From NCBI GenBank assembly GCA_021372355.1, contig JAJFUQ010000070.1:1-64000 (forward strand): DNA of 64,000 nt. The letters run 5' to 3'. The notes beneath the pieces were generated by a model, which worked only from the letters and a program-made list of their open reading frames with translations, was not told the DNA's origin and ran no database searches. The position numbers were made by a program, and so were the translations under genes. Source of the DNA: Nocardiaceae bacterium. Its GTDB lineage: Bacteria > Actinomycetota > Actinomycetes > Mycobacteriales > Mycobacteriaceae. The first letter of the stretch is position 1. Each line of letters starts with the position of its first letter. Shown here one piece after another: positions 30,980 to 40,627 of this stretch.

Positions 30980-31968
30980 GGGTGAAGGCGGTGACCCGGG
31001 CGTTTTTCCTCGTCTTCGCCGTGGTTGTCGTCGGGTGCGCTCCGTCGGCAACGGGTTTGCCGCTGGAGCAGGTCGGCTCGATTCCGCTGGCCGTTGCGCC
31101 GACCCGATTCGACTACCAGAGCCTCGACGTCGACCGTGGGCTGCTGTTCATCGCGCACATGGGATCGGGCGAGGTCATCGAGGTGGACCTTCATGCGCGA
31201 AAGATCGTGCGGACGATTCCTGATCTACCCGATGTGCACGGCGTGCTCGTGGTGCCTGGTCACCACCGCGTCTATGCGACGGCGACCGGCCGAAACGAGC
31301 TGATCGCGTTCGATGAGGACACGGGTGCGCGGCTCGTCAGCGCCTCGACCGGTACCTACCCGGACGGCCTGGCGTACAACCCGCAACGGGACGAAGTGTG
31401 GTCCACCAACGAGTCCGCGGGCACCGAAACCGTCGTCGACGCCTCGACCGGACAGGTTCGGGCGACCGTTCAGATGGGTGGTGAAGTCGGGAATGTCGTC
31501 TATGACCCGACGGCGGATCGCATGATCGTCGCGGTCCAAGGCCGGAATGACCTAGCGATCGTCGATCCGACGACCTTTGGGATCGTCGACCGAATCGCCA
31601 CGCCCGGCTGCGACCATCCACATGGACTGGCGCTCGCCGCTGTGGAGCGATTGATGTTTGTCGGGTGTGAATCGAACGGGAAGTTGGCCACCGTCGATCT
31701 TCGCGCGCGGTCTGTGGCCGCCGTGAACGACGTTGGACCCACGCCCGACGTGATCGTCTACGACCCGGCTGAACACCGCATTTACGTTGCTGCAGAAAGT
31801 GGTTGGGTGAGTGCTTTCGAACAGAAGGCCGGCCACACGGAAGTGCTTGGGTTCGCTTTCATGGGCGAAGGGGCGCACACCGTCGCGCTCGACCCGCAGA
31901 ACCATCACACCTACTTTCCGCTGCTGACGGCCGCCGGGCCGCAGCTACTCGAGTTCGCGGCGAAGTGA
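30976..31968 (+). CDS. Beta-propeller (YncE-like) lipoprotein
   Basis: 330-aa exported protein. Hydrophobic signal ([13 protein letters not shown]) ends in lipobox VVGC. Repeats of about 45 residues follow, e.g. [40 protein letters not shown] and [20 protein letters not shown], typical of a YncE/7-bladed propeller. The TTG at 30976 overlaps the exporter stop. A GTG at 30991, after GAGGGTGAAGG, is an attractive alternative that removes five residues. Probably a surface partner of the His-rich exporter; substrate unknown. Confidence 0.82.
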   Translation: MRVKAVTRAFFLVFAVVVVGCAPSATGLPLEQVGSIPLAVAPTRFDYQSLDVDRGLLFIAHMGSGEVIEVDLHARKIVRTIPDLPDVHGVLVVPGHHRVYATATGRNELIAFDEDTGARLVSASTGTYPDGLAYNPQRDEVWSTNESAGTETVVDASTGQVRATVQMGGEVGNVVYDPTADRMIVAVQGRNDLAIVDPTTFGIVDRIATPGCDHPHGLALAAVERLMFVGCESNGKLATVDLRARSVAAVNDVGPTPDVIVYDPAEHRIYVAAESGWVSAFEQKAGHTEVLGFAFMGEGAHTVALDPQNHHTYFPLLTAAGPQLLEFAAK

Positions 31969-32050
31969 CACCTCCGGGTGGAGACAGCTTCTTTGGGACT
32001 GCCCGATAAACTGGGCGGACTCTACGAACCTGCGGCGAAGGAAGAGGCGA

Positions 32051-32806
32051 ATGAGCGGCCACTCCAAATGGGCCACTACCAAGCATCAGAAGGCGGCCAA
32101 GGACCAAAAGCGCGCCAAGATGTTCGCGAAATACATCAAGAACATCGAGGTTGCGGCGCGTCTCGGTGGTGGCGACCCGGCTGGTAACCCTGGGCTTTAT
32201 GAGGCCATTCGCAAGGCGAAGAGCAACTCGGTCCCGAATGACAACATCGAACGCGCCCGCAGGCGTGGCGCCGGTGAAGACGGCACGGCTGTCGACTACA
32301 TGACGATAATGTACGAGTGCTACGGCCCGAACGGTGTCGCGGTGCTCATCGAATGTCTGACCGACAACCGCAATCGCGCAGCGGGTGAGGTTCGCGTCGC
32401 CGTCACACGCAACGGTGGCAACATGGCCGACCCGGGTTCGGTCTCGTTCATGTTCAGTCGCAAGGGCATGGTCACGTTGCCCAAGGGCGAGTTGTCCGAG
32501 GACGACGTGCTCATGGCGGTTCTCGACGCCGGTGCCGAAGAAGTCAACGACCTCGGCGACACCTTCGAGGTCATCTGTGAGCCGAGCGATCTCATTCCGG
32601 TGCGTACTGCACTGCTGGATGCCGGGATCGAGTACGACTCGGCTGAGTCGACCTTCGCACCGTCGGTCTCGGTTCCGGTCGATCTCGAGGGAGCCAAGAA
32701 GGTCATGCGCCTGGTCGACGCTCTCGAGGACAGCGACGACGTGCAGAACGTCTACACCAACGTCGACATCTCCGACGACGTCCTCGCGGCGCTCGAAGCC
32801 GAGTAG
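32051..32806 (+). CDS. yebC: YebC/PmpR-family regulatory protein
   Basis: 251-aa protein of the YebC family (translation or transcription factor; some members relieve ribosome stalling at proline stretches). N-terminus [20 protein letters not shown], then [15 protein letters not shown] and [20 protein letters not shown] are conserved. AGGAAGAGG precedes ATG 32051. Gene order pdxT-yebC-ruvC is standard, though here other genes are inserted on both sides. Confidence 0.95.
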   Translation: MSGHSKWATTKHQKAAKDQKRAKMFAKYIKNIEVAARLGGGDPAGNPGLYEAIRKAKSNSVPNDNIERARRRGAGEDGTAVDYMTIMYECYGPNGVAVLIECLTDNRNRAAGEVRVAVTRNGGNMADPGSVSFMFSRKGMVTLPKGELSEDDVLMAVLDAGAEEVNDLGDTFEVICEPSDLIPVRTALLDAGIEYDSAESTFAPSVSVPVDLEGAKKVMRLVDALEDSDDVQNVYTNVDISDDVLAALEAE

Positions 32807-33952
32807 TCAGCCCGTTTTCGACACTGGTGCGGTTGTCCGAGCGGCAACCGCACCAGCGACAGCGGTGGCCAGGATCGTCACCACCGCAGCGAGAATGAGG
32901 GCCGCCGCTTCGCCGGGTGCGAAAATGTGCAGCGCACTGCCCACGGTCACGGCCGCGACCGGAACGCCGAGTTGAGAAGCGGCGAGAATTCCCATGGTGA
33001 CCGGCTGTCCGAGCAGTCGCATCGCCGCATGCGCGAGGATCGCCCCCGCCGCGAGTGCCAGCCCGAGCAGGATCTGATTCGGATGAGTTCCGAGTTCACG
33101 TAGGTCGATGCGCGCGCCGAGCCACACGAAGAACAGCGGTGCAAAGAATCCGTCGGAGACCGCGAACAGTTGGTGCGCGACCCGCCTCGGCTCTCCGACC
33201 CCCGCGACCGCGAGTCCGAAGGCGAATCCGGCGAGCATGATCGAGACGTGGGTCGTCGTCGCGAGGGCCGCCATCGCGAACAGCACCACGAGACTGATGC
33301 GGAGCTCGACCGCGAACTTCCGATCCTCCGAGACGTGGTGGACGCGTTCTCGTACGCCCGAGCTTTCGAGCCACCGCAGTGCAAAGAACATCGCGAGGGC
33401 TGCGATGCCGACGGCGACTGAGCCGATTGCGGCCCGAGCCGCGTTCGAGGGATCGACGACGAGCGGCAACGCCACGATGCAGGCAGTATCCGCGATCGCG
33501 ACCTGCGCGGTCAGCTCGAGGACGCGTACCCCGGACAGTCCGAGCCCTTCGATGACGGGCAGCACGAGCGCCGCCGACGACGAGGCGAGCAACACGGCAT
33601 AAAGGGCCGCGTGGCCGGTTCCGAAGAGATGGGAGAGGGCAACGCCGAGAATCGTGGCGATGATGCCGACCGCCACGGCGCGCAACATCCCGCGACCGAC
33701 CGCGGACCGCACCGCCGAATCCCGAACCGGGACGTGGGTGCCCACGGTGAACATGACCAGCGCGAATCCGATGTCGGCGAGGAACGTGAAGATGTGGTCG
33801 TCAGCGTTCAGTACGCCGAAACCCGTGGCACCGAACACTGCGCCGGCAGCGAGTTCGCCCAGAACGACGGGCAGATGCCACGTACGGCGCAGGGCGATCA
33901 GTGGGCCGAGCAGCCCGAGCAGCGTGACGAGCGTCAGCGTCGCGAAGGTCAT
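32807..33952 (-). CDS. CPA2-type cation/proton antiporter
   Basis: 381-aa membrane protein with about 11-12 helices, related to KefB-type antiporters. It has the early motif LPVVLGELAAGAVFGATGFG, then ASSSAALVLPVIEGL and APLFFVWLGARIDLRELG. It ends after the membrane part and lacks the RCK/TrkA-N regulatory domain. It is coupled to the upstream ParB-like gene by an ATGA overlap and is convergent with yebC with no gap. The ion (K+ or Na+) is not evident. Confidence 0.88.
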   Translation of the reverse strand: MTFATLTLVTLLGLLGPLIALRRTWHLPVVLGELAAGAVFGATGFGVLNADDHIFTFLADIGFALVMFTVGTHVPVRDSAVRSAVGRGMLRAVAVGIIATILGVALSHLFGTGHAALYAVLLASSSAALVLPVIEGLGLSGVRVLELTAQVAIADTACIVALPLVVDPSNAARAAIGSVAVGIAALAMFFALRWLESSGVRERVHHVSEDRKFAVELRISLVVLFAMAALATTTHVSIMLAGFAFGLAVAGVGEPRRVAHQLFAVSDGFFAPLFFVWLGARIDLRELGTHPNQILLGLALAAGAILAHAAMRLLGQPVTMGILAASQLGVPVAAVTVGSALHIFAPGEAAALILAAVVTILATAVAGAVAARTTAPVSKTG

Positions 33953-34323
33953 TCCGGGCCGGCCAGCTTCACGGGTATGTCGGTGTTCTCGTCGACCCAG
34001 TAGCTCGCACAGACACGGTGGTACCCATCCGCGATGTGGAGGGGAGCGCCCGTTCGGAAGTTGCCGCGGACCAGGAGAATCGGCGATAGGTCTTTACCGT
34101 CCTCGATCTTCTGCAGGTCGGCCGCAACGTGCTTGTTGTCTTTGGACAGCAGAACGAGATGGGACGCGCGCAGGATGTCTTTCGCCTTCTGATGTGAGAT
34201 CGGTGCGTCGCGCAGGCTCTGGACGAGCGCGTCAACGGTGTGCGAATCCGCAAGCAGCGTCAGGTAAGCGGCGGCAGCGGGATAGTCGTGGTCATCCGGC
34301 TGTGCATTCCAAGTGACCTTCAC
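33949..34323 (-). CDS. Small ParB/sulfiredoxin-like protein
   Basis: 124-aa soluble protein starting at GTG 34323 (MKVTWNAQPDDHDYPAAAAY). The segment LSPILLVRGNFRTGAPLHIA followed by DGYHRVCASYWVDE resembles the ParB/Srx nuclease-fold motif with its DG-H-R core. It lacks helix-turn-helix regions, so it is not a partition protein. Similar about 120-aa proteins occur in actinobacteria with unknown role. It overlaps the antiporter start by 4 nt. No obvious ribosome-binding site precedes the GTG. Confidence 0.65.
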   Translation of the reverse strand: MKVTWNAQPDDHDYPAAAAYLTLLADSHTVDALVQSLRDAPISHQKAKDILRASHLVLLSKDNKHVAADLQKIEDGKDLSPILLVRGNFRTGAPLHIADGYHRVCASYWVDENTDIPVKLAGPE

Positions 34324-34384
34324 CCGGTCATTGTCGGATGGAAAAGGCTTGGCGCGTCCATAGTTCGAAGAACGGTCCGGTTTG

Positions 34385-35353
34385 CTACGGAAGTCCGACG
34401 AGCTTGCCGGCGACGCGATTGTGCTCGAGATCGTCGTGGGCGCGCGCAATGTCGTCGAGGGCGTAGTTGTGGATCGGGCCAAGGCTGATTTCACCGGCCG
34501 CGATTCGATCGAGGAAGCGCTGCAGGACCGGTGCCGGCAGGTCGCCGGCGCCGCCGCTGTACGAGGTGAGGCGTACTCCGCGTGGAATGTAGTCGATCGG
34601 ATAGAAGTCGGACACGATCCACTTGTTCGACAGCATTCCGGTGAAGCACACCGTCCCATGGACGCGCGTGGCTGCGAGAGTGTCCGGAAGCGTGGGGGTT
34701 CCGACGAGTTCCAGGGCGGTGTCCACCCCGTTCGGTGCGATCGCACGAACGACAGAGGCGATCGAACCATTGTCGAGAATCGGGTGGTCGACGCCGTATT
34801 CCGCGAGAAGGTCGAGTCGATCCTTCTGCCGGGTGGTGGCCAGGACGGTGGCACCCAGGTCTTTGGCGATGGCTGCGGTGGCGAACCCGAGAGCCGATGT
34901 GCCACCGCGGATGAGCAACGTCTGACCTGGTTGAACGTCCAGGCCGATCGTCAGCGAACCGTAGGCCGTCTGCACGGTCTCGGGCACGGCGCCGATGACG
35001 TTCCACGGCAATTGCGATTCGAAGGGGATGACGTTGGCGCGGGGGACGACGGTGTATTCGGCGTAGCCGCCGTTGAACACGCGTCCCATTCCGCCCATGA
35101 TCGCCGCGACCTGCTGGCCGACCGCGAGGTCACTACCGTTCGGGTCGTCGACGATTCCGACCGCTTCGATACCGAGTACGCGCGGAAAGGTGACACCGTG
35201 CGCGAGCCCGAGGCGGGTGTGCAATTCCGACCGGTTGATTCCGAAGGCCTTGACGTGAATGCGTACCCAGCCGGCGGGCGGGGTGGGCACCGGTAGCTCG
35301 GTGATCCGGAGATTGGTGACCGGGCCCGGTTTTGTCAGTACCGCTGCGCGCAT
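34385..35353 (-). CDS. Quinone oxidoreductase-like MDR enzyme
   Basis: 322-aa medium-chain dehydrogenase/reductase. N-terminal GroES-like domain (INRSELHTRLGLAHGVTFPR, VLGIEAVGIV) and NAD(P) domain with LLIRGGTSALGFATAAIA and GATVLATTRQKDRLDLL. The zinc ligands of alcohol dehydrogenases are missing, placing it with NADPH:quinone reductases. ATG 35353 is chosen because GGGAGCG precedes it and the domain starts there; the open frame extends upstream to 35479. Substrate unknown. A 358-bp gap lies upstream. Confidence 0.9.
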   Translation of the reverse strand: MRAAVLTKPGPVTNLRITELPVPTPPAGWVRIHVKAFGINRSELHTRLGLAHGVTFPRVLGIEAVGIVDDPNGSDLAVGQQVAAIMGGMGRVFNGGYAEYTVVPRANVIPFESQLPWNVIGAVPETVQTAYGSLTIGLDVQPGQTLLIRGGTSALGFATAAIAKDLGATVLATTRQKDRLDLLAEYGVDHPILDNGSIASVVRAIAPNGVDTALELVGTPTLPDTLAATRVHGTVCFTGMLSNKWIVSDFYPIDYIPRGVRLTSYSGGAGDLPAPVLQRFLDRIAAGEISLGPIHNYALDDIARAHDDLEHNRVAGKLVGLP

Positions 35354-35711
35354 CTCGCTCCCTCGACGTCGTGCTGTGACCCTACCGCGGTGATCGCAAG
35401 GTGCACCGGACTGATTGAAAACTAAAAGATTGCTGAGAGGTTGACACCGTTCTTCGAGGACGGCGGGAAAGGCTCTCATGATTCATCCAGCGCCGCTCGG
35501 CGAAGTCATGCGCGCCGCTGGGATTGAGACTCGGATCACAGCAAACATAGTGGTCACGGTCACATAATCGGTTGCAACGCGCCCCGCCTCCAGGTCATTC
35601 CCGAATGTGAAACGGATCGCTATTCGCGTCTTCTGCGAAACGGTTACCTATTCGCCGCCGAATAGCTATGTAAAGCAACGAAGCTTAAGAGTCCTATCGG
35701 AGTGAAACGTC
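35354..35711. other. 358-bp intergenic region without a gene
   Basis: Divergent promoter region between the MDR enzyme and the small membrane protein at 35712. It is less GC-rich than its surroundings, especially 35410-35445 and 35640-35700. I see no credible ORF or tRNA. It contains the inverted repeat CTATTCG-CCGC-CGAATAG at 35648-35665, about 46 bp before the next ATG, which could be an operator or a leader hairpin. No recognisable riboswitch. Confidence 0.6.
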
Positions 35712-36002
35712 ATGAGCATTATTACCGTCAACGAACTGTCGAGCTTCTTCGATCGTGCGGTTCAGCGGAGTTCGATCGCCGATAACAAGGTCACCCGTTC
35801 GATCGCCGTTCTGGCCACCCTTGGTTTCAGCGGTCTCGTCGGAATCTTCTCGACCCTCGTCTTGCTGTTCCTCATCAGTGGTGTCTTCACCGGTGTGCTT
35901 ACTTCACTGGTTCTCGCGGTCCTGGCCGCGGCGCCTGCCCTGTACGCCTTCAAGTGGCTTGACCAGATTCAGGACGAGAAGCTTCTCTTCTCGGGCTTCT
36001 GA
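35712..36002 (+). CDS. Small membrane protein
   Basis: 96-aa protein with a hydrophilic N-terminal 28 residues (MSIITVNELSSFFDRAVQRS) and two long hydrophobic helices (about 29-56 and 58-80), ending DQIQDEKLLFSGF. ATG 35712, with GGAGTGAAACGTC upstream. It is monocistronic, with a long upstream region and its own terminator, which suggests independent and possibly strong regulation. Family not recognised. Confidence 0.75.
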   Translation: MSIITVNELSSFFDRAVQRSSIADNKVTRSIAVLATLGFSGLVGIFSTLVLLFLISGVFTGVLTSLVLAVLAAAPALYAFKWLDQIQDEKLLFSGF

Positions 36003-36034
36003 GTCTCTCGGGCTTCTTGGTCGGCTTCGACCGA

Positions 36035-36070
36035 ACAACGGCCGCGCGGATCAATCCGCGCGGCCGTTGT
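36035..36070 (+). terminator. Hairpin terminator after small membrane protein gene
   Basis: Perfect 17-bp inverted repeat (36035-36051 and 36054-36070) with GC-rich arms ending in ACAAC/GTTGT. It lies 33 bp after the stop at 36002. There is no pure T run, so it is a strong hairpin of the L-shaped type common in actinobacteria. It separates this gene from ruvC. Confidence 0.75.
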
Positions 36071-36200
36071 GCTGTCTGTAGCCCGAATCTCGGTTGCGTG
36101 TCGATCGCTTGACCTGTCAGAGCTGCGCGGTATCGTATCGAACAACTGTTCGGAGTTTACGTCGCGCCAGGGCTAGGATTCCGGCGACAGGAGGTGAGCG

Positions 36201-36794
36201 ATGAGTGGCGGCACCAGCATGATGCGAGTCATGGGGGTCGACCCCGGCTTGACTCGTTGCGGACTGAGCCTGGTCGAAGGCGGGGTTGGTCGTCAGGTCA
36301 TCGCGCTCGATGTCGACGTCGTGCGAACCCCGTCGGACATGCCTCTTCCCGAGCGTCTGCTGCGCATTTCGGAAACGGCCGAGTACTGGATGGACACACA
36401 CCGGCCAGACGTCATCGCGATCGAGCGGGTGTTCGCGCAGCACCAGGTCAGCACCGCGATGGGTACCGCCCAGGCCGGCGGGGTGATCGCGCTGGCGGCG
36501 GCAAAACGAAGTATCCGCGTCTGTTTCCACACGCCCAGTGAGGTCAAGTCCGCGGTCACCGGAAACGGCCGCGCGGACAAAGCGCAGGTCACGACGATGA
36601 TCACGCGCATTCTGGCGCTCCAGCAGAAGCCGACCCCGGCCGACGCTGCCGATGCGCTGGCGCTGGCCATCTGTCACTGCTGGCGGGCACCGCTTCTCGA
36701 CCGGATGGCCCAAGCGGAGGCAGCGGCCCAAGAACAGAAGAAGAAATACGAAGCGCGGTTGCGCGAGCAGCGAAAGGCGGTGCGGGCGAAGTGA
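36201..36794 (+). CDS. ruvC: Holliday junction endonuclease RuvC
   Basis: 197-aa resolvase that cuts Holliday junctions with RuvAB. Catalytic motifs: [26 protein letters not shown], and [14 protein letters not shown] near the C-terminus. The ATG at 36201 is supported by an excellent AGGAGGTGA immediately upstream; internal ATGs at 36219-36222 are less likely. The C-terminal extension is Lys/Arg/Glu-rich. It overlaps ruvA by 4 nt. Confidence 0.96.
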   Translation: MSGGTSMMRVMGVDPGLTRCGLSLVEGGVGRQVIALDVDVVRTPSDMPLPERLLRISETAEYWMDTHRPDVIAIERVFAQHQVSTAMGTAQAGGVIALAAAKRSIRVCFHTPSEVKSAVTGNGRADKAQVTTMITRILALQQKPTPADAADALALAICHCWRAPLLDRMAQAEAAAQEQKKKYEARLREQRKAVRAK

Positions 36795-37381
36795 TCGCTT
36801 CGGTTCGTGGGGAAGTCATCGATATCGCCCTGGACCACGCCGTCATCGAGGCGGCCGGCGTCGGCTATCGGCTCAACGCCACGCCGTCGACACTGGCCAC
36901 GCTGCGACGCGGCGCCGACGCGCGACTGTTCACCGCGATGGTGGTTCGCGAAGACTCGATGACGCTGTACGCGTTCCATGACACCGATTCACGCGAGCTC
37001 TTTCACCTGCTGCAAACCGTCTCTGGAATCGGTCCTCGGATCGCGATGGCGATTCTCGCGGTTCTCGAGCCAGACTTGCTCTGCAAGGCGCTTGCGGAGG
37101 GGAACACCACGGTGCTCACTCGGGTGCCGGGCATCGGAAAACGTGGTGCCGAGAGGTTGGTGGTCGAACTGCGGGACAAGGTTGTCGTGCCGACCTCCGA
37201 TGACGTCCCGCTCCAGATCATCGGGGGACCGGTACGCGACCACGTCATCGAAGCGTTGGTCGGGCTCGGGTTCGCGCAGAAGCAGGCCGAGACGGCCGCC
37301 GACAGCGTCTTCGCTGCCGATCCAGCCGCCAACGCGTCGTCGGCACTGCGCTCGGCGCTTGCGATGTTGGGTAAGCGCTGA
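36791..37381 (+). CDS. ruvA: Holliday junction DNA-binding protein RuvA
   Basis: 196-aa junction-binding subunit of the RuvAB branch-migration motor. N-terminal OB domain ([20 protein letters not shown]), paired helix-hairpin-helix motifs ([20 protein letters not shown] and [20 protein letters not shown]) and a C-terminal RuvB-contacting domain with [17 protein letters not shown] start overlaps ruvC; its stop overlaps the ruvB ATG. Confidence 0.96.
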   Translation: MIASVRGEVIDIALDHAVIEAAGVGYRLNATPSTLATLRRGADARLFTAMVVREDSMTLYAFHDTDSRELFHLLQTVSGIGPRIAMAILAVLEPDLLCKALAEGNTTVLTRVPGIGKRGAERLVVELRDKVVVPTSDDVPLQIIGGPVRDHVIEALVGLGFAQKQAETAADSVFAADPAANASSALRSALAMLGKR

Positions 37382-38457
37382 TGACCGACGAATCGCAAGT
37401 GAGTCCTCAGAAGCTTCGGTCCGACGGCGAGATCGATGCCAGCCTCCGGCCGCGGTCGCTCGATGACTTCATCGGGCAGGCGCGCGTTCGCGAGCAACTC
37501 GGGTTGGTGCTGCATGCGGCCAAGTTGCGCGGGGGCACGCCGGACCATGTGCTCCTCAGCGGTCCGCCCGGCCTCGGCAAGACCTCGCTGGCCATGATCA
37601 TCGCGAGCGAACTGGGTACCGCGCTGCGCCTGACGTCCGGCCCGGCGCTCGAGCGCGCCGGCGACCTCGCGGCGATGCTCAGCAATCTCGTCGAAGGTGA
37701 TGTCCTGTTCATCGACGAGATTCACCGGATCGCTCGCCCGGCCGAGGAAATGCTCTACCTGGCGATGGAAGACTTCCGGGTCGACGTCGTCGTGGGCAAG
37801 GGTCCCGGCGCGACGTCGATCCCGCTCGAGATCGCGCCATTCACGCTGGTCGGTGCGACCACCCGGTCCGGTGCCCTCACCGGTCCGCTGCGGGACAGGT
37901 TCGGGTTCACCGCGCACATGGACTTCTACGATCCACCGGAACTCGAGCGGATCATCGTCCGCTCCGCACGCATCCTCGACGTCGAACTCGACCGTGCGGC
38001 TGCGGTGGAAATCGCGGGGCGATCCCGCGGAACGCCGCGTATCGCGAACCGCCTGCTGCGGCGCGTTCGGGACTTCGCGCAGGTACGCGCGGACGGCGTC
38101 GTCACGCGGCAGGTCGCTCGCGACGCGCTCGCGGTGTACGACGTCGACGACGTCGGCCTCGACCGTCTGGACCGGGCCGTGCTCAGTGCCTTGATTCGCA
38201 GCTTCGGAGGCGGGCCGGTCGGTGTCTCGACGCTGGCCGTGGCAGTTGGTGAGGAGCCGTCGACCGTCGAGGAAGTGTGCGAACCCTTCCTGGTGCGCGC
38301 GGGACTGATTGCCCGAACACCGCGGGGTCGCGTTGCGACCGCGGCCGCCTGGAAGCGTCTGGGATTGGTTCCTCCACCGGACCTCGCGGTCGGCGGTATC
38401 GACGTCAGACCACGTGAACCGCACCGAAATATGTTCGATGAGGCGAGGCGCGACTAG
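37381..38457 (+). CDS. ruvB: Holliday junction helicase RuvB
   Basis: 358-aa AAA+ branch-migration ATPase. [12 protein letters not shown] at the start, Walker [12 protein letters not shown], Walker [10 protein letters not shown], sensor 1 [19 protein letters not shown] with the Arg finger, and the C-terminal winged helix [13 protein letters not shown]. It begins in the overlap TGATG with ruvA. ruvCAB forms one operon. Confidence 0.97.
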   Translation: MTDESQVSPQKLRSDGEIDASLRPRSLDDFIGQARVREQLGLVLHAAKLRGGTPDHVLLSGPPGLGKTSLAMIIASELGTALRLTSGPALERAGDLAAMLSNLVEGDVLFIDEIHRIARPAEEMLYLAMEDFRVDVVVGKGPGATSIPLEIAPFTLVGATTRSGALTGPLRDRFGFTAHMDFYDPPELERIIVRSARILDVELDRAAAVEIAGRSRGTPRIANRLLRRVRDFAQVRADGVVTRQVARDALAVYDVDDVGLDRLDRAVLSALIRSFGGGPVGVSTLAVAVGEEPSTVEEVCEPFLVRAGLIARTPRGRVATAAAWKRLGLVPPPDLAVGGIDVRPREPHRNMFDEARRD

Positions 38458-38550
38458 CGTTCGTCGCGGTCAATGGCAGACTGGTGTCGCTTGCGGGTGA
38501 TTGAACCCCGCACTTCCTTGCGTCAAACCAGAAGGGCATACCCCACACTC

Positions 38551-38865
38551 ATGGGCAATTACCTGTTCCTCATCATGCTGCTCATCCTGATGGTGCCGAT
38601 GTTCCTCGCGGTCCGCCGTCAGAAGAAGGAGATGGGCAAGGTCGCGGGCATGCTCGCCACGCTCATGGTCGGCGACCGCGTGATGACCAGCTCGGGCCTC
38701 TACGGCACCATCGTCGCGATCGATGACGAGACCGTCGACCTCGAGGTCGCCGAAGACATCGTCACCACGTGGAAGAAGGGCGCTATCGTCGAGCGCTTTG
38801 AGGACGAGGTCGAGACGGACGACGCTGACGCCGACGCCACCAACAACGCTCCGACCGAGCACTGA
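38551..38865 (+). CDS. yajC: Preprotein translocase subunit YajC
   Basis: 104-aa protein with one membrane helix (MGNYLFLIMLLILMVPMFLA) followed by the conserved RRQKKEMGKVAGMLATLMVG and DRVMTSSGLYGTIVAIDDE. It is an accessory of SecDF. ATG 38551 is chosen; the frame is open upstream to 38473 but the extra residues are not conserved. A small GC hairpin (38894-38908) lies between it and secD. Confidence 0.92.
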   Translation: MGNYLFLIMLLILMVPMFLAVRRQKKEMGKVAGMLATLMVGDRVMTSSGLYGTIVAIDDETVDLEVAEDIVTTWKKGAIVERFEDEVETDDADADATNNAPTEH

Positions 38866-38934
38866 TCACCACGCACTGATCCCCAGGGGGCTTGCCCCGC
38901 TTCGGGGCCAGAACAACGAGGAGACTGACCGAAC

Positions 38935-40626
38935 GTGGCGACTTCCCAGCGATCGGCGCAACCTATGCGCCTGCTGGCTCTGTACGGGTTGATCATCGCA
39001 ACCGTGTACTGCCTGATCTTCTTCACCGGATCGCATTCCGCGACACCGAAACTCGGTATCGACCTGCAGGGCGGCACACGAGTGACGCTCACTGCTCGGA
39101 CGCCGGATGGCAAGGACCCGAGCCAGGAGAGCCTCAAGCAGGCGCAGGAGATCATCGAACGACGCGTCAACGGACTCGGTGTCTCGGGTTCGGAAGTCGT
39201 CATCGACGGCAACAACCTCGTCATCACCGTCCCGGGTGAGGACGGCTCGCAGGCTCGTTCGCTGGGACAGACCGCGCGTCTGTTCCTGCGTCCGGTCATC
39301 AATGCCCGTACCGGTTCGGCTGCGCCGACCACGCAGGCACCGGCAGCCGGCGCTTCCGGCACCACGACGCCGGCCTCCGCTGCGCCGACGACGACCGCTG
39401 AACCTGCTCCGCAGAACCGTCCGTTCCCGGAGGAAGATCCCTCCTCGCCAGCGCCGACACCGTCTGCCACGACGACCGCGGCGCCCCCGACACCGACGGG
39501 CCACACGAGTGCCGACGCCGCGGCCGCGGAGATCCAGGCTGCCAAGGCGGCGCGCCAGAGCACGGACGTGAATGCGCTGCAGGCCACCTACGCGACGTTC
39601 CAGTGCCCGAAGCACGACCCCCTCGCCGGAAACGATGATCCCAAGCTTCCACTCATCACGTGTTCGGCGGAGGGCACTGAGGTGTTCCTCCTCGGCCCGG
39701 CATTTGTCGATGGCCAGGACATCGCGGACGCGTCGTCGGTCTTCAATCAACAGCAGACGCGCTACGAGGTGAGCCTCTCGTTCAAGTCGGCCGCAGGTGA
39801 CACCTGGTCGAAGTTCACGGCGCAGAACGTTGGCCAGCGTGCCGCGTTCGTCCTCGACTCGCAGGTGGTCAGCGCCCCGACGATTCAGGGCGCGATCCCG
39901 GCGGGCTCGCCGACCTCGATCACCGGTAACTTCACCAACGCCGAGGCGACGCAGCTCGCGAACACCCTGAAGTACGGTTCGCTTCCACTGTCGTTCTCGT
40001 CGTCCGAAGCCGAGACGGTGTCGGCCACGCTCGGCATCTCATCGCTCAAGGCGGGTCTGCTCGCGGGCCTCATCGGTCTGATCGCAGTGCTGATCTACTG
40101 CCTCTTCTACTACCGACTGCTCGGTGTGCTGACGGCGTTGTCGCTGGTCCTGTCCGGAATCGTCGTCTACGGCATGATCGTTTTGCTGGGCAGGTCGATC
40201 GGCTTCACGCTCGATCTCGCCGGTATCGCCGGTCTGATCATCGGTATCGGTATGACGGCCGACTCGTTCGTCGTGTTCTTCGAACGCATCAAGGACGAAA
40301 TGCGCGAGGGGCGGAGCTTCCGTTCGGCCGTTCCACGCGGTTGGGCGCGCGCCCGGCGCACGATTCTGTCGGGTAACGGCGTCACGTTCCTCGCGGCCGC
40401 CGTCCTCTACGTGCTGGCGGTCGGGCAGGTGCGCGGATTCGCGTTCACGCTCGGACTGTCGGTCACCCTCGACACGATCGTCGTCTTCCTCGTGACCTCG
40501 CCGCTTGTCCATCTCGCGTCGACGTCGCCGTTCTGGGCCAAGCCGAGCGTGAACGGACTCGGTGCGGTCCAGCAGGTAGCCCGGGAACGTCGCTCGCTCG
40601 CCACCACCGGCGCGAAGGAGCTCTGA
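38935..40626 (+). CDS. secD: Protein translocase subunit SecD
   Basis: 563-aa membrane protein that uses the proton gradient to aid late steps of Sec export. N-terminal helix, [12 protein letters not shown], a large external domain, then five C-terminal helices with [18 protein letters not shown] and [20 protein letters not shown]. Between about residues 127 and 190 there is an Ala/Pro/Thr-rich low-complexity insert, usual for actinobacterial SecD. GTG start. Followed 2 nt later by secF. Confidence 0.96.
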   Translation: MATSQRSAQPMRLLALYGLIIATVYCLIFFTGSHSATPKLGIDLQGGTRVTLTARTPDGKDPSQESLKQAQEIIERRVNGLGVSGSEVVIDGNNLVITVPGEDGSQARSLGQTARLFLRPVINARTGSAAPTTQAPAAGASGTTTPASAAPTTTAEPAPQNRPFPEEDPSSPAPTPSATTTAAPPTPTGHTSADAAAAEIQAAKAARQSTDVNALQATYATFQCPKHDPLAGNDDPKLPLITCSAEGTEVFLLGPAFVDGQDIADASSVFNQQQTRYEVSLSFKSAAGDTWSKFTAQNVGQRAAFVLDSQVVSAPTIQGAIPAGSPTSITGNFTNAEATQLANTLKYGSLPLSFSSSEAETVSATLGISSLKAGLLAGLIGLIAVLIYCLFYYRLLGVLTALSLVLSGIVVYGMIVLLGRSIGFTLDLAGIAGLIIGIGMTADSFVVFFERIKDEMREGRSFRSAVPRGWARARRTILSGNGVTFLAAAVLYVLAVGQVRGFAFTLGLSVTLDTIVVFLVTSPLVHLASTSPFWAKPSVNGLGAVQQVARERRSLATTGAKEL

Positions 40627-40627
40627 C

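Noticed and set aside
38894..38908. GC hairpin between yajC and secD as a terminator
   Set aside because: Only six base pairs and no T run; secD needs transcription from the same operon. At most it modulates it.
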